From Ceratopteris richardii (taxonomy: Eukaryota; Streptophyta; Polypodiopsida; Polypodiales; Pteridaceae), in contig CM035423.1 of the NCBI GenBank assembly GCA_020310875.1, forward strand, positions 123,827,664 through 123,891,663: DNA of 64,000 nt, written 5' to 3'. The notes beneath the pieces are model-generated. The model was not told the origin of the DNA, did not search any database, and saw only the letters and a program-made list of their open reading frames with translations. The first letter of the stretch is position 1; each line of letters starts with the position of its first letter. Shown in pieces: positions 54,996 to 64,000 of the stretch. A program made the position numbers and the translations under genes.

Positions 54996-57610
54996 GCTCC
55001 CCCTCAAGCCAAACATTTTGGCTTGGTCTTCATTTTCAATCTTCATGAATGTCATGTAATCCAATCATTGATTTAAACCTGCAAATTTTTGTACCATCTA
55101 GTGCTTTAGTCAACAAATGTGCACATTGCATATTAGTTGATACATATGCCAACTGAATATCCTTGCTAAATAGCTTCTCTCTCACATGATGATAGTGGAC
55201 TTCTATATGCTTGGTCTTGGCATGATAAATAGGATTTGCTACAAGATGTAATGAGCTTGTATTGTCTCCAAAAATCATTGGAGATGTAGTATGCAATCCT
55301 AATTCTGTATACAATAGTCTGATCCATATGGCCTCTTAAGTAGCATTGGCCAATCCTCTATACTCTGCCTCAGTAGAAGATAAAGAAACAGTAGGTTGCT
55401 TTTTTGAAGACCATGATATTGGCTTATCACCTGCAAATGATAAGTATCTTGAGGTACTCCTCCTATCATCTTTGCATCCTGGGGCCCAATCTGCATCTGA
55501 ATAAATCTTAATGTCCAAGTCTGATGTATAAGGGAAATACAAACCATGATGTTGAGTACCCTTAAGGTACTTCAAGATCCTTTTGGCAGCCTCCAAGTGA
55601 GGTGTCGTAGGCTTATGCATAAACTGACTTAGCACACTTAATCCATAAGCAATGTCCTTTCTTGTCAAGGTAGCATAGTTCAAGCTTCCAACTATGCTTT
55701 GATAACCTGCAATGTCCTCAAGTACATCACCTTCATGAGCACTTAATTTTAGGTTTACCTCCATTGGAGTACTTGCAATTTTTGCATAAAATGAAATTTC
55801 TTCAACATATCCTGTATATACTCTCTCTCTGAGTAATTCAGATTCCAGATTTAGTATAGACTAAGTCAAGTCCATGAAAATATTTTAGTGATCCAAGGTC
55901 ACTAATTTTGAACTCCTCCATCATCTGATTCTTGATCTGTTTGATGCCATTAGCATCATTACCTATAAGTATAATATCATCAACATATACACATAGGTAT
56001 ATTACCTCTCAATTACTTCTCTTGATGAACAGAGAAGTATTTGCTTTACTCATGACAAAACCTTGGTCCTGAAGGTATGTAGTCAACCTATCTTTCCATG
56101 CCCTAGGTGCCTCCTTCAATCCATAAAGAGCTTTGTTCAATTTACATACATATGTTACCTTGTTTTGGTCCTCATAGTGAGGAGGTTGAGACATGTACAC
56201 CTCCTCTGAAATCCGGCCATTTAGAAATGCATTGTTTAAATCCAACTGATACATGTTCCAATTCTTTGATGCAGCCACACTTACCAATACCCTGATGGTT
56301 GACATTTTTGCCACAGGTGAGAAGGTTTCTTCATAATCAATTCCTTGGGTTTGTGCAAAACCCTTGGCCACAAGTCTAGCTTCGTACCTATTTATTAACC
56401 CATCATGATTCCTTTTGATCTTATAGATCCATCTAGAACCAATTACCTTCATAGACTCCTTCTTTGGTACCAATTCCCAAGTATCTGAGAAGGGATATGC
56501 ACACCTCATAGTGAGGAGGTTGAGACATGTACACCTCCTCTGAAATCCGGCCATTTAGAAATGCATTGTTTAAATCCAACTGATACATGTTCCAATTCTT
56601 TGATGCAGCCACACTTACCAATACCCTGATGGTTGACATTTTTGCCACAGGTGAGAAGGTTTCTTCATAATCAATTCCTTGGGTTTGTGCAAAACCCTTG
56701 GCCACAAGTCTAGCTTCGTACCTATTTATTAACCCATCATGATTCCTTTTGATCTTATAGATCCATCTAGAACCAATTACCTTCATAGACTCCTTCTTTG
56801 GTACCAATTCCCAAGTATCTGAGAAGGGATATGCACACCTCCTTCCTCATCCATAGCTTCCTTCCATTCTGCCTTCGTCTTTGCCTCTTCATATGATGCT
56901 GGTTCTTCAATTGACAAATCTTTTGCAAGATAAACAGAGTGCTTAGTAACTAGGGAAGTGCCATACCCATATCTGATTGTCTTCTTGATCTCCCTTTGTG
57001 ATCTTCTGATTGCTTGGTTGGAAGATTCATGTATATACTCCAATTTCTTCATCTTGACTTTACCCTTGGATTCCCATGCCTTGAACTCTTCAAGATTGAT
57101 GGTGTCCTCATCATCTGACTTGATGTCTTCATTCTGAGTAGACTCCTCCTTAGTGAGGCTTGGAAACTCCTCTTCCAAGTCATAAGGTAGTTTTACCTTC
57201 CTTCATTTACTATCAAACCAAGAATCATTTTCATCAAAGACAACATCTCTACTGATCATGAATCCCTTGTTTGAAGGATTGTAGAACCTGCAACCTTTCT
57301 GATTTAGATCATACCCTATGGAGATACACTTCTTTGCCTTAGCACATATGCTACACATCCAAATATCCTGCAATGATCAAGTGAGGGTCTTCTACCATGC
57401 CATGCTTCATATGGGGTCATCCCATCAAGAGATTTGGATGGCAAACTGTTAACAAGATAAGTGGCAGTAGATACACTCTCTGCCCATATATAGTTAGGTA
57501 ATTTATCTCATTTAACATTGATCTAGTTGTTTCAACAATTAATCTATTTCTTCTTTCTGCTACCCCATTTTTCTGAGGGGTATACTGTTGCAGAGCAAAG
57601 GAGCACAAGA
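54996..57610 (-). mobile_element. Copia element body, minus strand
   Basis: After a polypurine tract (CTTGAGGGGGAGC on the minus strand, 54996-55009) come RNase H (55.0-55.8 kb, ALTKALDGTKICRF-like and SLSSTEAEYRGLANAT), reverse transcriptase (55.8-56.8 kb, VIGSRWIYKIKRN, YEARLVAKGFAQTQGIDY, QLDLNNAFLNGR) and the integrase C-terminal half (57.2-57.6 kb, NGVAERRNRLIVETTRSML). The proteins are close to those of the Copia at 32.5-38.2 kb, so it is a related family. It is broken, with several breaks including an internal direct duplication. The 5' side is lost where the next element begins. Confidence 0.88.
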
Positions 57611-57639
57611 GAAAGGCCCCAAAATTTTCAAATTAATGG

Positions 57640-58470
57640 GCATAATTTTCTTCTTCAAAGTCCTAGAGAATTCCCTCAAGCCATGTAAATGCACTAGAGG
57701 AGTCCTCTAGTTGCATAATCCCAATTTGTTGTAAAATATCCCTTGTAAACTAGTAGGAAATTCACCTTTTTTGTAATAAAGTGCCAGTCTCTTGTGTGAA
57801 AGGACCAAACTTAGGGCACATGTATATAAGTCACTTTGTGACTCTTTGTAGAGACTTTTTGCCATTGTGAAGAAGGAGGTCTCCAAAATTTCGAATTTGC
57901 CTCTTCCATGCAGATTTCCATCTTCTCTTTGATCTTGTATGTGTGTGTAATGCTTGGAATGTGTGTGTAGGACTGTTGTCTACCCCTCCCCACTATTTTT
58001 GAGCTACTGTAGCATGTGTGTGAGCTTGTAGGAGTTGTGGCGTGAGTGTGGGTGCTTCCCACCATTCACTATTTTGATCATAACTTGAAGCACAGTTGTC
58101 AGAATTGAGTGAAACCACTTTCCATAGATGCATCTTGTCAAGAGCTTCGAAACGAGTACCCTATTGAATATATTCGGAGTTCGGAGCTGGGAGAAATCCT
58201 TCATTTTCTGAAAACTGCTATAAGGGGTATCGCGGCAGACACTTTCAGTTTCTCAGTGAGCTTGAGAGGTGGATTAGTCTTTTGTCATTCTTAGCAGCTG
58301 AACCACTTCATGTTCCATCATGTGTGCACATGTCCTCATACACTTGGTTAGGTCGTTCGATCGGATTGACATTTAAATGTGTGTTAATTTCCCACTATAT
58401 GTACTTGTGTTGCAATAGAGGTACACTCTCATTGGCACGAGTCCTTGAGTCTTCTTGACTCAAGTACACA
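57640..58470 (+). repeat. 5' LTR of the tRNA-Asp-type element (start uncertain)
   Basis: The end ...AAGTACACA is fixed by the primer site. A TATA box TATATAAG lies at 57823-57830. The start is not resolved; it should be near 57.61-57.73 kb, where the Copia integrase stops. The sequence contains a GTGTGTGTAATG..GTGTGTGTAGG run near 57.94 kb. Confidence 0.55.
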
Positions 58471-58476
58471 CGTTTT

Positions 58477-58494
58477 TGGTGCCGTTGCCAGGGA
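58477..58494 (+). promoter_or_regulatory. Primer-binding site, tRNA-Asp type
   Basis: TGGTGCCGTTGCCAGGGA differs at two positions from TGGCGCCGTTGCCGGGGA, the site complementary to tRNA-Asp used by Athila-like plant elements. Confidence 0.85.
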
Positions 58495-58819
58495 ACACTC
58501 AGCCAAGGTGCCTTCGTGATGGTTATAGATCGAGTGTGATGGAATCGTACTTGTAGAAGTGAACTCCTTCCGTGGCAAGTAGTCAATCACTTCAGCACTT
58601 GTTACTTCACATCCTGGAGGTGTGTGTAATAAGTTTTAGGTTTAGGGTTAGTAGGAAGGGAGAGAAGGAGGAGTTAGGGTTAGGTTAGAAGGAGAGGAGA
58701 AGTGAAGAGAGGTGAAGTAGGAGTAGGCCAAGACCACTAGAAAAGCCCAAAAAATTGCCCAAAATTGGTAGTGTTCAGTTTCTATTACAACAAGTATAAA
58801 AACGAAAAAAATCTGACTC

Positions 58820-59880
58820 ATTTGACACTTGTGTACTGGTATCGCCCGAGATCAGCGACTGGTATCGCGTGCGTAGTATCCTGCAACTCAGGCCTTCAAA
58901 GCTAGGTTTTGAGCTCAAGGTGCAAGCAAGACAATACAAAGGTAAGGTTCCACAAAGATTATCTGATAAAAACACACTAAAAGTGCACAAATGAGTGATT
59001 AAATGTATGCGCGGTATCGCGGGGGGAAAACTAGTTGTTATTTGAATTTCTTTGTGAGGGACAGGGTCCTAGGAGTGAAGAGGTGTATGAGAAGAGCAAG
59101 GGGGTGTAAAAGTTTTTGAATTTTTAGGTTTTTTGGCTTGAGTATCGCGATCAGTTGAGTTTTGGTATCGCGATACCAAAATTCCCTTGTATCGCGATAC
59201 TCGCCGAGGTATCGTATCGTCGGGTACCAGTCTTGGTATCGCGATACCAATCTGGTATCGTGTCGCCAAGTTGGTATCGCGATCTCACTTTACCCAGTGG
59301 TATCGTATCGTTACCTACTGTAGTATCGTATCGTCCACTTGCTTGATTCGTATCCCGATACCATCTTCAGTATCGTATCGCCTTGGTTCTCAGGTATCAT
59401 ATCTCAAGGACCTTGGTATCGTATCGTCCCTGATCATAGTATCGTATCGTTAATCCCGGCAAGTATCGCATCGCCCACTTCCTGGCGTAGTATCGCAATA
59501 CCATAACTAGTATCATATCGTACAAGTTGGTGGTATCGTATCGCCGCTTGTTCTGGTATCGTATCGCAGCCAAGTCCCATATCGTATCATTTGCTATTCA
59601 AGTATCGTATCGCCTCTGTTCTTTGGTATCGTATCAAAGGGCTTCCAGTATCGTATCATGTAAAAGAGGTGGTATCGTATCGTGACCAAAATCAGTGTCG
59701 TGTCGTCGCGGGTGCTCAGGTATCGTATCGCGAGAATTGTTGGTATCGTATCGTGGCAATAGTGCAGTATCGTATCGCCGGCTATAGCAAGTATCATATC
59801 GTGTAGATTCCAAGTAACGTATTGTGGCCAGCTCGGTATCGCCCAGTGCAATATCGCCTGGAAGTGGTATCGACTAGAGT
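58820..59880 (+). repeat. GTATCG repeat array in the retroelement leader
   Basis: The word TATCG occurs about 40 times between 59.14 and 59.88 kb, with a few more at 58.84-59.02 kb. It is usually doubled as GTATCGTATCG and separated by 10-25 bp of unrelated sequence. The early part also has the 12-bp palindrome GTATCGCGATAC. There is no fixed period, so it is not an ordinary satellite. It lies between the primer site and gag, where retroelements carry dimerisation and packaging signals. That role is inference. Confidence 0.85.
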
Positions 59881-59967
59881 GGTTGAAGCATTTTGTCAGG
59901 AAACTTGAGGCTTTGGAAGAGCTACTCAGGGAGAGTCTCTGAGACTTAGAGAGTCTTAGGAGGGTGA

Positions 59968-61808
59968 ATGAACTTGAGGTTAGGGAGAGTGCTAAGTAGC
60001 CGAAGAAGTGTCATATCCTCAGTGGGAAGTGCTACCCAGGTTAGTCACCACTCTGCCTATTCAGAGACCTCTAGTGACTCAGAGGAGGAAATACCCATGG
60101 CTTCGGAAGACATGCAGGGTCCAACTCTAAGTAGAAATTTCATGACTACTGTAGAGGGAGATTACCGTACTTCCTTGCAGTATGTGTCTACAAATGCCCA
60201 GGAGATCCCCATCTACCTGGATGGCTTGAATAGATCTGTGGCTAGGATGGTAACTTCCATGAATGCCACAATTGTGCCCCGACCTGCTGTCAAGTACGAA
60301 GGAGGAGCATACGTGGACAAAATTGGTCACATCTACATCGTGATTGAATTTCCTAAAATGATCAATGAAAGGGGAGAATTAGTGGAACCAGAAAACTCTG
60401 GAAGAACAAACCCTGAAGAGCTAGTGACTACCCCTAGAGGCAGATCCCAAGTAACACGAGTCTTAAGAGGAGATTTGATACCTCAAGACGACTATTTATT
60501 GGAAGTATATATGATCCATGGATCAGACTTATTGCTTCAAACAGACTTACCTACTCCAGGGAGAGAAGAAAGCCCCATGACATTTTATGAGCTAAAGGAT
60601 CCAGAAGATGAAGCTAGACTAACATACTTGGACAAAAATCAGAGGAGATATTGGCCCGTGAGTGCCTTAGACAGGGCTCGGCTGAGATGGGTGTGCCTGT
60701 ATTTCCTCAGAGAGATCAGGCAACTACATAGTAAAACCCTTTTGGAAATCAACAAGAAATAGAACATACCACGTCAGGAAAGACCAGCCAACGAAGTGTG
60801 CCAAACCGTACTCATGTGCAATTTGCAACTCCAGGAGTACAAACACATAATCAAGCTCACGCAGGGGTAGGTAATCAGTACCGACCACCCATAAGACCAC
60901 GATCACCAGTAGGAGGACAGCCGGGAATGCCCCCAGTTAGACCAGCAGTCCATGTCTTCCCTGTAATGCCGAGACCACCTGAACCAATGAGAAGACTGAG
61001 ACCTATACAAGTGGCCAAGTGTGTAAGAAATCATTATGATGGATTAGGAGAACCTTACGATCACATTGCCGAATTTAAAAAAGTTCTAAGGGTAGAACAA
61101 GTAGACGACTTCTTTGTACAGTATGAGTCTTTTGGACTCACCCTCACAGGAACGGATCTGACTTGGTTCCAGCCATTGGACCCTAATCAATTCGGGAACA
61201 TGGAGCAATTCTTTCAAGAATTCATTGGGGAATAAACAAAGAGAGGGATCAAACACAATTCTGCATCTTTAATCCATAGTTTTAAATAGAACCCTAATGA
61301 AATAGTGAAGACAGCAGCCGAAAGATTCAATCAGTATGTGGATAGATGCCCTATTGCAGAGAGACCCACTCAACAAAAATTGATTTCATTATTTTTGGAT
61401 GGACTCACGAATGGAACCCTAAGGACCTTAGTGTACGTGAAAAGACTACAAACTTTGAGTGAATGTCTTCAGGAATGCATTGACCTAGAAGATAACCTAG
61501 CTGAGGACCTCAAGAGTACACCCTGCCCCACTAAATCAGAAGACTCGGGAACTACCATTACTTCCAACTCTAGTAATATGGAGGAATTGGCTGAATTATT
61601 AGCAAAAAAACTAGGAGTCCAGGGACAAAGAACTTATCAACACCCAGCCCAAAGAGTGCCTATGCTACGAAGATGTAGCCTATGTGGAGGAGATCACCCC
61701 ACACACGTGTGTGCGAGGAGGGACCGGTGCACATCAAAGCTACCCATACAACAGATAGCACCAACCAGGAACCGCTTTGTATTGCCACATAGAACAAAAA
61801 TACACTAA
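59968..61808 (+). CDS. Gag region of the tRNA-Asp-type gypsy element
   Basis: An N-terminal part with YLDGLNRSVARMVTSMN and ALDRARLRWVCLYFLREIR is followed by a Pro/Arg-rich linker and the capsid-like gag region (VRNHYDGLGEPYDHIAEFKK, LTGTDLTWFQPLDP, RFNQYVDRCPIAERPTQQKL, FLDGLTNGTLRTLVYVKRL). It ends with a Cys/His motif CSLCGGDHPTHVC near 61.68-61.72 kb. A gag relic of this kind is also at 24.5-25.3 kb. It shows a few breaks. Confidence 0.75.
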
Positions 61809-61908
61809 TCACACCATTGAAAATTGTCCATTCAATCGGCAAGCAAGACCATTTCAACCACCATAGTATCGACCATATGGATATCCACCTAGAGAGCAAG
61901 GCAGAGAG

Positions 61909-62322
61909 ATGCCCAGATACTATCCAACACCAGCAAGAGTATCAAGACCATATGAACAAGCACCATATCCACCACCACAGCTAGTGCTAGGACCACAACT
62001 GTCACAACCTCAACAAGTAGTACCTGTGAAGTATACTCAGCCCGAAGAGAATTTGGAGAGAGCCATAGTGCCAGCATCATCTACAATCAATGAGGAATCA
62101 GCGAATCCTGGATATGAGCTGCCACCAGGAGATTACTACCCATATGAAGCCAATATGGTAGACTACGACCCAACCTATGATTCAGCTTATTATGGATATG
62201 GAAACTATGGCCCAAGCTATGGCACTGAGGTCACAACTCTAATGTATACCGCTCCCAAAGCACAACCACCCATGAGACCAACCATTAGACCACCTGTACC
62301 AAGGGGGCCTTGTTATTGGTGA
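61909..62322 (+). CDS. Tyr/Pro-rich linker segment after gag
   Basis: Open for about 137 codons with low complexity: YEQAPYPPPQLVLGPQ, PGYELPPGDYYPYEANMVDY, YDSAYYGYGNYGPSYG. It lies between the gag zinc motif and the protease part. Such Tyr/Gly/Pro-rich tracts are disordered and could promote assembly. No domain is recognised. Confidence 0.5.
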   Translation: MPRYYPTPARVSRPYEQAPYPPPQLVLGPQLSQPQQVVPVKYTQPEENLERAIVPASSTINEESANPGYELPPGDYYPYEANMVDYDPTYDSAYYGYGNYGPSYGTEVTTLMYTAPKAQPPMRPTIRPPVPRGPCYW

Positions 62323-62425
62323 AAAACTCAAAAATAAATGGACAAAAGATGAGAGTCAAAAAAGTAAAAAACAAACCCAAAACAGAAGGGAACATAAAGA
62401 ACAAGGGACCTGAGAGGAGACCCCA

Positions 62426-63715
62426 GTGTCACCACTTATCCAAGAGAAAGAGAAACCAGGAATTCTAGCTGACCCAAAACCAGAGGACTTAGACATGTGG
62501 CTGAAAGCTTACCAAGCTAGAATTAAGATTGGGCCGAATATAGAGCAACACGAAAGACTCTACCCACAGGGGGAGCTGGAAAAGGAAAGATTAGCGATAT
62601 GTAGGAAACTTATAGAGGTAGCACAAGCAACCCTAGAAAAGACTATCCCAGCTCTGCCAGAGACGAGGATAACAGATGATCAATACGAAGAATGTGTCCA
62701 ATCCCAAGGTAAAGAACTTAAAAGGAAGGAAAACGTGGATGAGCAAATGAAAACTCAAGATGAACATGTGTCAATAATACCGGACTTAGTGGCAGAATGG
62801 TCGAAGGAATTATGGAAGAGACTACGAGAAGAACAATGGAAGAAAAATGGAGTATCAAAACCTCCTTTCGAGGAAATAGATGTGGAGGTTTTTCAGCCAA
62901 ATACCAACCTGGAGGAAGTATATGAGGAAGTATCAAGACTTGATAGGAGGAGGGAGGAAACCCTGAGTATTTCTACCTTACCGAATTACATGGGAGAATA
63001 CGAAAAGGAGTCTATAATAATACGAGCACCCACAGTACATGGAAAAGGGAAAGGGAGCTTAGAAAAAAGTTCACACAATCTAACGGAACTCAAGAAAATG
63101 AAAGTACAATGCAAATTGACCGTGGAAGAATTACTTCAACTTAAGCCACAATTATGGAGACAATTAGCGAGCCAATTAGAATTAGGGCAAGAAAGGGAAG
63201 GAAAGGAAAAAGAGAACACATCTAAAATACAAATCCCAGTGGATAAAGTGGGAGAGTTTAGTGAAGGTGACGAAGGTAATACCTGTCTGCCTGTCACTTA
63301 CAATGGGTACATGACCAAGGCTATACTAGACACGGGAGCCGGGGTAGGAATTGCCACCAAGGAGATTTGGGAGAAATGGGGAAAACCTGCCTTACGATCC
63401 ACACGCATGAAGCTCCAATTAGCGGACGGTCATGTGGAGAAACCCTTAGGAATATTGGAAAGAATCAAATTAACCACCTGTGGAGTAGAATTTGAACACA
63501 CATTAGCCATTCGTAAGTTCGAAAAAGCCAACAACTACGAAATGATATTAGGGCGACCGACCCTTCATGAGACAAATGCGGGTAGTGCAAAACTGGGGAA
63601 GAGATTCATTGTACCTACAACATCAAGGAAACACGACCAAGATAAACTTGCATACATTTGCTTATCGGGATGTCCCTCCACTACAGTGGAATCCCATACA
63701 CAAGGAGGAAGATGA
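62426..63715 (+). CDS. Protease region of the tRNA-Asp-type gypsy element
   Basis: About 430 codons. The first ~270 are charged linker sequence (ERLAICRKLIEVAQ, WSKELWKRLREEQWKK, TVEELLQLKPQLWRQLASQL). The last part is a retropepsin: KAILDTGAGVGIATKEIW at about 63.32-63.37 kb, LQLADGHVEKPLGILERI and YEMILGRPTLHET. Downstream to the window edge an open Glu/Asp-rich stretch (YMPQIFPDETFEPHGW) should lead to RT. Confidence 0.8.
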   Translation: MSPLIQEKEKPGILADPKPEDLDMWLKAYQARIKIGPNIEQHERLYPQGELEKERLAICRKLIEVAQATLEKTIPALPETRITDDQYEECVQSQGKELKRKENVDEQMKTQDEHVSIIPDLVAEWSKELWKRLREEQWKKNGVSKPPFEEIDVEVFQPNTNLEEVYEEVSRLDRRREETLSISTLPNYMGEYEKESIIIRAPTVHGKGKGSLEKSSHNLTELKKMKVQCKLTVEELLQLKPQLWRQLASQLELGQEREGKEKENTSKIQIPVDKVGEFSEGDEGNTCLPVTYNGYMTKAILDTGAGVGIATKEIWEKWGKPALRSTRMKLQLADGHVEKPLGILERIKLTTCGVEFEHTLAIRKFEKANNYEMILGRPTLHETNAGSAKLGKRFIVPTTSRKHDQDKLAYICLSGCPSTTVESHTQGGR

Positions 63716-64000
63716 CCTATCCATGCATAGTGCTAGATCGAGCGATCAATCTTGGATGCACGAGGATGCTCAGTTATGGATGTGCAAAGAGGCCAAGAAG
63801 GAGGAGAATAAAAGACAACTGTGGCCGATAGGACATCCTAACTACCGATCAGTAGAGGACCCTGATTACATGCCTCAAATCTTTCCTGATGAGACCTTTG
63901 AACCGCATGGATGGATGGAAATCTTAGCCACCTTAGATGTGTGCGTGAATGAGGAAGTTTTGACAATGAACGAGTGCATAGATGAGGAAGGATACGATGT

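Larger units (their letters stand above)
57640..64000 (+). mobile_element. tRNA-Asp-primed Ty3/gypsy element (Athila-like), 5' part
   Basis: Order: LTR, primer site (58477), a 1.5-kb leader, gag (59.97-61.8 kb), linker (61.9-62.3 kb) and protease region (62.4-63.7 kb), then open sequence toward RT at the window edge. The tRNA-Asp type primer site and long leader are typical of the Athila group of plant gypsy elements. RT and integrase lie outside the window, so the family assignment is provisional. Mostly open, with a few breaks in gag. Confidence 0.75.

Noticed and set aside
59038-59851. Arg/Tyr/Ser-rich open frames through the GTATCG array
   Set aside because: They are translations of the repeated word in several frames and not genes.

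Overview
The window reads as nuclear DNA of a land plant with a very large, repeat-rich genome. The evidence is plant-type Ty1/Copia and Ty3/gypsy LTR elements with tRNA-Met and tRNA-Asp type primer sites, an L1-type LINE with a plant-style 3' end, short GT-AG introns, and almost no ordinary single-copy genes. A gymnosperm or fern would fit, but the sequence alone does not decide it. Most of the 64 kb is fossil retroelement sequence in several nested layers.

Layout: 1-7.4 kb is a minus-strand Ty3/gypsy element with unusual coding sequence beyond its integrase. At 7.4 kb it is joined, without an LTR between, to the 5' part of a minus-strand Copia element (7.4-10.6 kb) whose long leader holds a 5S-rRNA-like segment. 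A decayed second copy of the same gypsy family lies on the plus strand at 11.0-14.5 kb. From 14.5 to 27 kb there is old sequence: a LINE ORF1 relic, a Copia relic, a 5'-truncated LINE inside it, and a gag relic of a tRNA-Asp type gypsy family.

The most interesting part is a gene block at 27.0-52.0 kb that is not LTR sequence. It holds four transcription units on alternating strands: a transposase-like gene (+), an unrecognised gene X (-), a histone-H3-like reading frame followed closely by a Ulp1/C48-type cysteine protease (+), and an unrecognised two-exon gene Y (-). Two LTR retrotransposons were inserted into it, each with LTR ends and a 5-bp target duplication: a Copia element in the H3-like tail (AAAAT) and a Ty3/gypsy element in the protease exon (ACTTC). 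Without these inserts the block is about 10 kb. It carries ten ~70-bp hairpins seen nowhere else in the window, some with compensating changes in their arms, and a 62-bp triplicated CCAAT-box array between two facing-away TATA boxes. The gene content (transposase-like protein, Ulp1 protease) suggests a large DNA transposon that took up a histone gene, but I could not find its ends.

From 52.0 kb on, retroelements return: a gypsy integrase fragment, Copia LTR pieces including a 1.1-kb inverted LTR structure, a minus-strand Copia body, and from about 57.6 kb the 5' part of a plus-strand tRNA-Asp-primed gypsy element whose leader contains about 40 copies of TATCG. That element runs off the right edge.
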